Shown here piece after piece: positions 7,197-12,418 of a stretch of DNA of 12,418 nucleotides; the stretch's first letter is position 1, and the number at the start of each line of letters is the position of its first letter. A program made the position numbers and the translations under genes. The notes beneath the pieces were generated by a model. It was not told the DNA's origin, ran no database searches, and was given only the letters and a program-made list of their open reading frames with translations. The DNA is from Candidatus Sumerlaeota bacterium (GTDB taxonomy: Bacteria; Sumerlaeota; Sumerlaeia; JAFGJS01). The stretch lies in assembly GCA_016928995.1 (NCBI GenBank), contig JAFGJS010000074.1, forward strand, positions 1 to 12,418, given 5' to 3'.

Positions 7197-7210
7197 CGCT
7201 GGTGCAGCGT
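7196..7210. terminator. Short hairpin filling the gap between convergent stops
   Basis: ACGCTG (7196-7201) and CAGCGT (7205-7210) form a perfect 6-bp stem around GTG. It occupies almost exactly the 15-nt gap between the stop codons of the lipoprotein gene (TGA 7194-7196) and the membrane-protein gene (7212-7214). On the plus strand only TTT CATT follows, so it is a weak candidate for a two-way terminator. Confidence 0.35.
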
Positions 7211-7211
7211 T

Positions 7212-8168
7212 TCATTCCTCGAACAACAAATGCAGCCCGATTGCAGTTTTATCCGGCAATCGCTGCAAACATCGCTCCAGAGCATCCCACTCCCCTTGTG
7301 GGATGCTCTGGAAAACACGCTCAATTTCTTTCTCATTTTTCGTGCAGCACTGCACGACCTGCGGATAGAAATCACGCCAATGCGGCGACTCCGGATCGCC
7401 CTCCTTATAAGTGGCGATCGCCGCAACACGATCATAGATCGCAGGCGGACGATGACAGCTGCGGCTCAACGGCTGCCGTAAAATCTTCACGGCGGGATAT
7501 TGATTCTCATCTTTGCTTAAGTTCGCGCGAACAGCCACAAGGTCGTCGCCAACGACGATACCGGGAACAATGTCGCCGTTCCGGAACTTGTCTCGAATTT
7601 GGCGGATATAGGTGAAAGCAAATCCCAGCGGCATTGTAATGCCTCCCAAAATTGCGGCGACACTTTGACTTGTTTTCATCGGATCTTTCGGCGCATGTGT
7701 AAACAGCCAAGAAGCGGCGGCGATGGCAAGAGGGATCAAAATCGTCAAACTCCAGAGCAACCAATTTCCCCAGGGATGATAGCACTTGAGATAATAAGAA
7801 ATGTTGACTTCAAGCATACCTGGATTGGATGCATAGGTTTGAGGCGCATTATATTCATGATTCTCAATAATGAGATCCAAATGCTTGCGCCCGGCAGGCA
7901 CTGCATCTTCTAAGTCTGGATGCTCTTTCAATTTGCCTGTGAAAGAAGCTCTCAACAGAATCCACGATGGCCAAAATAAAAGACACCCTAATAGCACTTG
8001 GGCGAGACAGATAAGCGCAAGAATATCTCCATTTCCGCGCAATGCTCCCGGTAACTTATTATCTGGTAAAATCGCGAGATATCCGGAAGCGAGAATTACA
8101 AGCAATCCCAGGAGTCCGACACCGGCGCCCAGTATAAAGCGAATAAAACGATCTAGCGGATGCAGCAT
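7212..8168 (-). CDS. Multi-pass membrane protein, possibly DUF3239-like
   Basis: The 318-aa protein has about four hydrophobic segments: residues 9-33, 49-72, 135-156 and 167-188. A polar loop (about 75-130) separates the two pairs. A soluble C-terminal domain (about 195-318) contains NGDIVPGIVVGDDLVAV, YPAVKILRQPL, HWRDFYPQVVQCCTKNEKEIERV and EWDALERCLQRLP. From memory this layout resembles DUF3239-containing proteins of planctomycete-like bacteria, but the assignment is uncertain and the function unknown. The ATG lies 19 nt after the folD stop, with a weak AGGA, so it is probably co-transcribed with folD. The first half of the gene has about 40-50% GC in sample lines, lower than folD. A perfect 14-bp inverted repeat lies inside the coding sequence at codons 287-298. 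Confidence 0.8.
   Translation of the reverse strand: MLHPLDRFIRFILGAGVGLLGLLVILASGYLAILPDNKLPGALRGNGDILALICLAQVLLGCLLFWPSWILLRASFTGKLKEHPDLEDAVPAGRKHLDLIIENHEYNAPQTYASNPGMLEVNISYYLKCYHPWGNWLLWSLTILIPLAIAAASWLFTHAPKDPMKTSQSVAAILGGITMPLGFAFTYIRQIRDKFRNGDIVPGIVVGDDLVAVRANLSKDENQYPAVKILRQPLSRSCHRPPAIYDRVAAIATYKEGDPESPHWRDFYPQVVQCCTKNEKEIERVFQSIPQGEWDALERCLQRLPDKTAIGLHLLFEE
7277..7311. repeat. Perfect 14-bp inverted repeat inside the membrane-protein coding region
   Basis: Arms CCAGAGCATCCCAC (7277-7290) and GTGGGATGCTCTGG (7298-7311) are fully complementary around a 7-nt loop. It encodes residues around QSIPQGEWDALE of the 318-aa protein. On the plus strand a pyrimidine-rich stretch (TTTCTTTCTCATTTTT) follows some 14 nt later, so it could help stop transcripts coming from the lipoprotein gene. 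This role is inferred. Confidence 0.8.
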
Positions 8169-8187
8169 AGCATCATCCTAGATGAGC

Positions 8188-9078
8188 TTAAACTCCCTCA
8201 ATCGCCTTTGCGGCTTGGAGGGTGTTTTTCATCAGGCAGGCGATGGTCATGGGGCCGACGCCGCCGGGCGAGGGCGTGATGGCGCCGGCGACTTCCTTCG
8301 CGGCGTCGAAATCCACGTCGCCGCAGAGGTAGTAGCCCTTCTCGCGGCTGGCGTCTTCCACACGGTTCGTGCCGACGTCGATCACCGTGGCGCCGGGTTT
8401 GATCCACTCGGCCTGCACGAACTTGGGCGAGCCGATGGCGGCGATCAGGATGTCAGCCTGGCGGCAAAGCGCGGGCAGGTCCTTGGTGCGCGAGTGCGCG
8501 ATGCAGACCGTGGCGTTGGCCCACTTGGCCTTCTGGCAGAGGATCATGGCCATCGGTTTGCCCACGATGTTGCTGCGGCCGACGATCACGACGAACTTGC
8601 CGCTGGGATCGATGTTTTCGTATTTCAGCAGTTCCTGACAGCCGACGGGCGTGCAGGGCGCAAGGGCCGGCATACCGAGCGCCAGTTTCCCGGCATTCAC
8701 GGGATGGAAGCCGTCAACGTCCTTGCGCGGATCGATCAGCTCGAGTAACGGCTGCTCATCGAGATGATCCGGCAGCGGCAGTTGCAACAGGATGCCGTGG
8801 ACGCGGTTGTCGGCGTTCAGGTCGCGAAGCAGTTGCGCCACTTCGTCCTGCGTCGATTCGGCGGGAAGACGGCGGATTTCCGAGTGATACCCGATCTCCT
8901 GGCAGGCCTTGTGTTTCATGTTCACATAGACCTTGGACGCCGGGTTCTCCCCTACGATCACCACGATCAGGCCTGGTTGAAAGTTCGGATGTTTGGCCTT
9001 GATGGATTCGTACTCCGCCTTCAAATCCGCGCGCAGCTGCGCGCCAATCGCCTTGCCGTCGATTATTTTTGCGGTCAT
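8188..9078 (-). CDS. folD: Bifunctional methylenetetrahydrofolate dehydrogenase / methenyltetrahydrofolate cyclohydrolase
   Basis: FolD interconverts 5,10-methylene-, methenyl- and 10-formyl-tetrahydrofolate using NAD(P), supplying one-carbon units for purines and formyl-Met-tRNA in the cytoplasm. With the ATG at 9078 the protein is 296 aa, the usual family length, starting MTAKIIDGKAI. Family signatures are all present: SKVYVNMKHKACQEIGY with the catalytic-site Tyr and Lys, ILLQLPLPDHL, KDVDGFHPVNAGKL, PCTPVG, VVIVGRSNIVGKPMAMIL (dinucleotide binding), IAHSRT, IDVGTNR, GDVDF and TPSPGGVGPMTIACLM. A longer in-frame ATG at 9159 exists, but its 27 extra residues are not family-like. The 9078 start has GAGGA 9 nt upstream, and the likely promoter lies within that extension. 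The membrane-protein gene follows 19 nt downstream. Confidence 0.97.
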   Translation of the reverse strand: MTAKIIDGKAIGAQLRADLKAEYESIKAKHPNFQPGLIVVIVGENPASKVYVNMKHKACQEIGYHSEIRRLPAESTQDEVAQLLRDLNADNRVHGILLQLPLPDHLDEQPLLELIDPRKDVDGFHPVNAGKLALGMPALAPCTPVGCQELLKYENIDPSGKFVVIVGRSNIVGKPMAMILCQKAKWANATVCIAHSRTKDLPALCRQADILIAAIGSPKFVQAEWIKPGATVIDVGTNRVEDASREKGYYLCGDVDFDAAKEVAGAITPSPGGVGPMTIACLMKNTLQAAKAIEGV

Positions 9079-9087
9079 GATTTGCGT

Positions 9088-9092
9088 TCCTC
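9088..9092 (-). promoter_or_regulatory. Ribosome binding site fixing the folD start
   Basis: GAGGA on the minus strand lies 9 nt upstream of the ATG at 9076-9078. It supports this start over the longer in-frame ATG at 9159. Confidence 0.7.
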
Positions 9093-9118
9093 GTTTGAAA
9101 TGTCGCGTCTCTGAATTG

Positions 9119-9147
9119 TTTCTATGTGATCGCGCCGCGACAGTCAA
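9119..9147 (-). promoter_or_regulatory. Sigma-70-type promoter for folD
   Basis: On the minus strand TTGACT (9142-9147; 5 of 6 to consensus) is followed after exactly 17 nt by TAGAAA (9119-9124; 4 of 6). Transcription would begin near 9112, leaving a leader of about 34 nt before the folD ATG at 9078. It is the best promoter match in the window and would also serve the membrane-protein gene downstream. Confidence 0.6.
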
Positions 9148-9198
9148 GCGTTCAGGCAACGATGCAAGAGATGTTGGGATTATTCCGCAAAAACCGGG

Positions 9199-10242
9199 CT
9201 AACGGGCGGCGTTTTCTTGTCTGCGATAGGCTTCGAGAACTTTCTTGCGTTCGGCCTCAAAACTTTCGCGCAGCAATTCCAGCCCTTGCTCGGTCTTGAT
9301 TTTTGGCGTGTACTCCAAATCACGCCGCGCGGCGGTCAGGTCGAACCAGTGCGAAGCGCCCAATTGCCGTGCGACAAAGCGGGTGATCGGCGGCTCCTCC
9401 TCGCGCTCCACCATGCCGTAGTAAAATTCAAAGAAACGTCCCAGCTGCCAGGCGAGCCAGGCAGGCATGAATTTTTTCACGGGATCGACGCCGGCAGCCT
9501 TAAGGATGCCATTGACCAGTTGCACCATCGGCATCGGTTCGCCATTGGCGATGAAATACGCATTGCCCGCGCAAGCGGAATTCTCCCGCCCCAGTTCGTC
9601 AAGCGCGAGGATATGCGCGTCCGCCGCGTTGTCGATATAGCAAGCGTCGATCCGCTTATCCGGAGCGCGCACCAGGCGCAGTTTCCCGGCGCGCGCGCGT
9701 TGGATCAAGCGCGGAATCAGATGCGGATCGCCCGGCCCCCAGATCAGATGCGGCCGCAGCGCCACGGTGTTGAAGCCTTCTCGCATATTCGCCAGCAGCA
9801 CCTCGCGCTCCGCCTGCGCCTTGGATTTCGCGTAAAAACTGAGAAAATCCCGCGGAATCGGCGTTGTCTCATCAACGCCCTCCTGATCCTGACCGGCGAA
9901 AGTGACGCTGGGCGTGCTGGTGTAAACAAGTCGCGGCACATGCGCCTTGATGCAGGCGTTCAGCACGTTTTGCGTTCCGAGGACATTGACGTTGTAATAC
10001 TCGCCCCACTCGCCCCATACACCAGCCTTGGCGGCGCAATGCATCACGGCGTCGCAGCCCTGCACGGCGCGAACCACGGCTTCGGCATCCGTCAGGTCCG
10101 CCTGAATTTGCTCTACGCCTAGCCGTTCCAGCGCATCGTAGCGTTTGCGCTGCAAAGCGACCACTGTATCGCCGCGCTCGACAAGCCGCCGAGTGATCGC
10201 GCCGCCCAGAAATCCTCCCGCGCCTGTGACTAAGATTCGCAT
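9199..10242 (-). CDS. Extended SDR, 3-beta-HSD/epimerase-like NAD(P)-dependent oxidoreductase
   Basis: The 347-aa protein starts with a Rossmann fold: GAGGFLG (residues 7-13) is the extended-SDR GxxGxxG motif. Later come HCAAKAGVWG (68-77), the strand VYTSTPSV with Ser109, and the catalytic pair Tyr137/Lys141 in YAKSK. LRPHLIWGPGDPHLIPRLI and RIDACYIDNAADAHILAL are typical of the 3-beta-hydroxysteroid dehydrogenase/isomerase branch. Within that branch it recalls the OleD 2-alkyl-3-oxoalkanoate reductase of olefin synthesis, but no oleA, oleB or oleC is nearby, so the substrate is not assigned. GGAGG lies about 5 nt before the ATG. Upstream on the same strand are the palindromic repeat and the FG-GAP gene. 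No clear promoter of its own is seen in the 96-nt gap. The C-terminus is charged and helical (ESFEAERKKVLEAYRRQ). Confidence 0.9.
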   Translation of the reverse strand: MRILVTGAGGFLGGAITRRLVERGDTVVALQRKRYDALERLGVEQIQADLTDAEAVVRAVQGCDAVMHCAAKAGVWGEWGEYYNVNVLGTQNVLNACIKAHVPRLVYTSTPSVTFAGQDQEGVDETTPIPRDFLSFYAKSKAQAEREVLLANMREGFNTVALRPHLIWGPGDPHLIPRLIQRARAGKLRLVRAPDKRIDACYIDNAADAHILALDELGRENSACAGNAYFIANGEPMPMVQLVNGILKAAGVDPVKKFMPAWLAWQLGRFFEFYYGMVEREEEPPITRFVARQLGASHWFDLTAARRDLEYTPKIKTEQGLELLRESFEAERKKVLEAYRRQENAAR

Positions 10243-10274
10243 CTACCCTCCATCTGTATCAGGATTCGCCGATC

Positions 10275-10323
10275 GTGGCACGGGCATCTTGCCCGTGAAT
10301 CATGGGCTGGAAGCCCATGCCAC
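10275..10323. repeat. Double-hairpin palindromic intergenic repeat (GTGILPV-type)
   Basis: The 49-bp element has two adjacent perfect hairpins: CACGGGC/GCCCGTG (10279-10285 with 10291-10297, loop ATCTT) and CATGGGCT/AGCCCATG (10301-10308 with 10312-10319, loop GGA). Outer GTGG (10275-10278) and CCAC (10320-10323) can pair to close the whole as a three-way junction. Translated on the plus strand it reads GTGILPV...HGLEAHAT. I recall that peptide as a recurring spurious translation in planctomycete-like and other environmental genomes, so this is probably one copy of a dispersed REP-like family. Only one copy is in this window. It lies between the FG-GAP gene and the oxidoreductase gene, both on the minus strand, and could end or stabilise the transcript there. 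Confidence 0.8.
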
Positions 10324-10338
10324 GTTTTGCATAAACGT

Positions 10339-11934
10339 CTAACGCCGCGAATAGTAAATCATCGCCGGTGTATTATATGGATCATTGTCGTCTTTCATCA
10401 GAATCAGCAAGTCCGCCAATCCGTCATCGGTGATGGTCTGGATGAAATAGGAATCAATCGGCGACGGAGTCTCAATCGTTCTCCATGGCCGCTCCTCAAA
10501 GCCTTTTTTATGATCGATCAGCCGGTGAATGGCGATGGATTGCGCCGAAGTCTTGATCGCCAGGTCCGGCTTGCCGTCGCCGTTGAAATCATGGCCAATC
10601 CGGAACGGCGCATTGGCCAGGTCCGGCGCGCCAAAAATATCCTGTCGCAGGAGCATGGAAAACTCATAAGCCGGACGGCGGGGATACCCCTCTCCGTCGC
10701 GCCAGAAATAAAATTGCAGGTCGGCTTCCATGCCGCGATTCATGAACGCCTTCACCGCGTCCCGGGCGCTTGTGGCGGTGTGGTTCAATTCCAGCAAGAT
10801 CAAGTCGCGCTTGCCGTCGGCGTTGATATCCTGCAGGAAACCTTCCGCGCTCAAGTTCGGAATCAGGCTTCGAGTGCGCATGGTAAAGACCGTCGGCTCC
10901 TCGGCGGAAAGCGGACCAAGACGCACCTGAATTTTCGTCTTAGGCATCATGAAGTCGCTCTTCGTCTCGATGGAAACCTCGTCCACTACACCGTCGCCAT
11001 TCACATCCAGCCTGTATTTCGTCACGCCCAGTTCCGGATCCTCGCCCAGCATCGGATCCTCGGACGCCACTCCCTGCCCCAAAGCCGCCCCTTCGGGTCT
11101 GAAACCGCCCTTCGCATCCTGGATATATTGAAACGCCGGGGTGGCGATGTCCATGTGGCCGTCTTCATTCACATCGCGGATGGTCAGGTCGTCATACGGC
11201 TGACGCCAATGGAAATAAAACACCGAAGCGGCCGCTTGATCCACGAACGCCGAACGCTGAAAACTGCGAATCGTGATCGGACCGAAAGTATGAATCTGGC
11301 GCAACGGCGCATGCTGGAACGACAGACGGAGCGCCTGGGGACGCCCGACCTCGCCCGTTTTGCGCCAAGTCTCATCCTGCCGGCGATAGATTGCGTAGCC
11401 ATCTTCCACAGGCAAAATGATTTCGTCCGCGCCGTCGCCGTCCAGATCGACAGCGAACTTCGCCATGCCAAGTTGCGTTGGATGCGGCAGCACAACATTG
11501 GGCATGGCGGCGAGAAAACGCAGTTGGAACGTTCCGGCTTCTGGATCAAACATCGCCTCGGACAGCCCCTTCGTGGTCAGCAGCAAAAGCCGCTGGGGCG
11601 CATCCGGCTCCAGCGCGCTAACAGTGAAATAAGAACAACTACTCGGCGCGTCGAACACGGCGACGTGCGAAGCGGAATAATCCCCGTTCTTCGCAAATGT
11701 CACGCTGAGCCGCCGACCGTCCACCTGAAAAAATTCACTTGCGCCGTCGCCGTCCAGATCAAGCCAGAAAGAGCGACCCTCCAGCCAGCCGTTCGGCAGC
11801 GTCCATGATTTGTAATGAATCTCCGCCTGCGCTGCAGGGCTGAATAGAGCAAACACCATCGCAATGAAAGTCAGACTACACGTCCAGCGGGGATAGAGTG
11901 CAAACATCGATGTGAAAAACGAATTGCAACGCAT
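10339..11934 (-). CDS. Secreted FG-GAP/VCBS repeat protein
   Basis: The 531-aa protein has a signal peptide with hydrophobic LTFIAMVFALFS and an AQA-E cleavage site after residue 37. Six calcium-loop motifs of the DxDxDG kind follow: DLDGDG (59-64), DLDGDG (163-168), DVNEDG (254-259), DVNGDG (310-315), DINADG (369-374) and DFNGDG (449-454). Each is followed by D/E and a hydrophobic strand. A degenerate seventh (ITDDGLADLLIL, 501-512) lacks the first aspartate. Such spacing fits an FG-GAP/VCBS beta-propeller of about seven blades with Ca-stabilised turns. These are usually extracellular or periplasmic and involved in adhesion or as structural scaffolds. No catalytic domain is visible. No strong ribosome site precedes either the ATG at 11934 or Met10; the longer start is kept because it adds a normal N-region to the signal peptide. 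A candidate promoter lies at 11968-11996. Confidence 0.85.
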   Translation of the reverse strand: MRCNSFFTSMFALYPRWTCSLTFIAMVFALFSPAAQAEIHYKSWTLPNGWLEGRSFWLDLDGDGASEFFQVDGRRLSVTFAKNGDYSASHVAVFDAPSSCSYFTVSALEPDAPQRLLLLTTKGLSEAMFDPEAGTFQLRFLAAMPNVVLPHPTQLGMAKFAVDLDGDGADEIILPVEDGYAIYRRQDETWRKTGEVGRPQALRLSFQHAPLRQIHTFGPITIRSFQRSAFVDQAAASVFYFHWRQPYDDLTIRDVNEDGHMDIATPAFQYIQDAKGGFRPEGAALGQGVASEDPMLGEDPELGVTKYRLDVNGDGVVDEVSIETKSDFMMPKTKIQVRLGPLSAEEPTVFTMRTRSLIPNLSAEGFLQDINADGKRDLILLELNHTATSARDAVKAFMNRGMEADLQFYFWRDGEGYPRRPAYEFSMLLRQDIFGAPDLANAPFRIGHDFNGDGKPDLAIKTSAQSIAIHRLIDHKKGFEERPWRTIETPSPIDSYFIQTITDDGLADLLILMKDDNDPYNTPAMIYYSRR

Positions 11935-11967
11935 GGATACGTCTCATGCTCGTGGAGTTGTGGGCCT

Positions 11968-11996
11968 AATCTATCCACCGCGCATGGCTTTGTCTA
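11968..11996 (-). promoter_or_regulatory. Candidate promoter for the FG-GAP gene
   Basis: On the minus strand TAGACA (11991-11996; 5 of 6 to TTGACA) is followed after exactly 17 nt by TAGATT (11968-11973; 4 of 6 to TATAAT). The start would be near 11961, about 27 nt before the ATG at 11934. The -35 box coincides with the centre of an imperfect palindrome. Confidence 0.45.
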
Positions 11997-12008
11997 TAAA
12001 GCAATGCG
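11981..12008. repeat. Imperfect palindrome overlapping the FG-GAP promoter -35 box
   Basis: CGCATGGCTTT (11981-11991) and AAAGCAATGCG (11998-12008) pair at 10 of 11 positions around a 6-nt centre. The -35 hexamer (11991-11996) and part of the spacer lie inside it. This placement is what a repressor operator would show. It could also be chance. Confidence 0.5.
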
Positions 12009-12277
12009 CTAGACCAGATGTAATTTTCAGAATGACAAAATCTTTTGACCGCTCTTGCTCCAGAATGCGTGATCAATGACCGATCTTTCAAGTTGTAAAA
12101 CACTGATCAATCAAGGCCATTCCAGCATACGCGAACAAGCATGAAAACATTTTCAGCTTGCCAATCTTGCGATCCAATTATATGTTCCCCGCCTTATCGT
12201 CTCATTAGCGAAAATTTTTTTCACACGGGTGGAAGCGGCGTAGTTTAGCCTTCATACACATTTAAGGAGCAGGCCGA

Positions 12278-12418
12278 ATGACGTTGCATGGATGCGGAAA
12301 TCTCACCCTCAAGACCTTCCAAATAATCTCACATCGAAAAACTCACATCGCCTTTCTTTTGTGGTTGGGGTTGGTTTGGGGGGTGATGTTGCGGGTGGCG
12401 GGGGGGCAGGAGCCGAGG
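12278..12418 (+). CDS. N-terminus of an exported protein, 3' truncated
   Basis: An ATG at 12278 with AAGGAG 8 nt upstream opens a frame that runs 47 codons to the window edge with no stop. Residues 18-42 read as a signal peptide or signal anchor: basic SHRKTH, hydrophobic IAFLLWLGLVWGVMLRVAGG, then QEPR. The protein is therefore probably exported, but nothing else can be said of it. The last 60 bases are strikingly G- and T-rich, which gives the many Gly, Val, Leu and Trp residues. If this is a contig edge, base errors there could have altered the last codons. Confidence 0.6.
   Translation, partial: MTLHGCGNLTLKTFQIISHRKTHIAFLLWLGLVWGVMLRVAGGQEPR

Larger units (their letters stand above)
11935..12277. 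other. 343-nt intergenic region between divergent genes
   Basis: No gene is supported here. It holds the candidate promoter of the FG-GAP gene (11968-11996), an imperfect palindrome overlapping that promoter (11981-12008), two copies of TGATCAAT (12070-12077 and 12104-12111, 34 nt apart), and the ribosome site of the right-end gene (AAGGAG). The middle is AT-rich. I could not place a convincing promoter for the right-end gene: TTCACA...TAGTTT near 12230-12250 is a poor match. Confidence 0.6.

Noticed and set aside
9217-10122. 301-codon plus-strand open frame opposite the oxidoreductase
   Set aside because: It is antisense to a protein with a clear Rossmann fold and YxxxK motif; its composition is that of a shadow frame.
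10145-10342. Small plus-strand frame ending GTGILPVNHGLEAHATFCINV
   Set aside because: Its C-terminal part is simply the translated palindromic repeat and its start lies inside the oxidoreductase gene, so I treat it as a spurious frame.
10327-11808. 493-codon plus-strand open frame opposite the FG-GAP gene
   Set aside because: The minus-strand frame has a signal peptide and regularly spaced DxDxDG motifs. The plus frame starts next to the palindromic repeat and shows no family features.
1-12418. CRISPR array, IS element, prophage, toxin-antitoxin or defence cluster
   Set aside because: No regularly spaced repeats, transposase, integrase, phage gene or small toxin/antitoxin pair is visible on either strand.

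Overview
This window is a 12.4 kb piece of bacterial chromosome, probably from an uncultured, free-living, Gram-negative environmental bacterium. The content fits the Planctomycetota / Sumerlaeota / Hydrogenedentota / PVC-like range: signal peptides and a lipobox, secreted proteins built from cadherin/Ig-like, LamG-like and FG-GAP units, and a double-hairpin intergenic repeat whose translation reads GTGILPV...HGLEAHAT. No rRNA or conserved marker fixes the phylum, so the taxonomy is a guess. Most genes look about 60% GC; the left-end gene and the membrane-protein gene near 8 kb are clearly more AT-rich. Both ends cut through a gene, and the odd length suggests this may be a whole metagenomic contig.

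Layout, left to right. Positions 1-540 hold the 3' end of a glycoside-hydrolase-like TIM-barrel gene (+). A tRNA-Arg(UCG) gene with encoded CCA lies on the minus strand at 663-739, with its own intrinsic terminator (622-645) and a possible promoter. recJ (867-2642, -) follows. Divergent from recJ is a two-gene iron-sulfur operon, sufE and a sufT-like DUF59 gene (2906-3684, +), which share an ATGA overlap and end at a strong, apparently bidirectional terminator. Converging on that terminator is an AIM24-family gene (3767-4438, -), preceded by a 704-aa secreted multidomain protein (4509-6623, -).

Next come a small lipoprotein gene (6837-7196, +) and a convergent membrane protein (7212-8168, -) that looks DUF3239-like. 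Their stop codons are 15 nt apart and the gap is filled by a hairpin. folD (8188-9078, -) lies just upstream of the membrane-protein gene and has a good sigma-70-type promoter. Then come an extended SDR / 3-beta-HSD-like NAD(P) oxidoreductase (9199-10242, -), the palindromic repeat (10275-10323), and a secreted FG-GAP/VCBS protein with six clear calcium-loop motifs (10339-11934, -). The right end is a 343-nt intergenic region and the first 47 codons of a secreted or membrane protein (12278-12418, +), running into an abruptly G-rich edge.

Functionally this is a mix of housekeeping genes (DNA repair, Fe-S cluster assembly, one-carbon metabolism, tRNA) and envelope or secreted accessory proteins. 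I see no phage, transposase, CRISPR array, toxin-antitoxin pair or defence island. I could not identify a convincing new multi-gene system. The items most worth a second look are the double-hairpin repeat, the palindrome overlapping the FG-GAP gene promoter, the perfect 14-bp inverted repeat inside the membrane-protein coding sequence, and the G-rich right edge.
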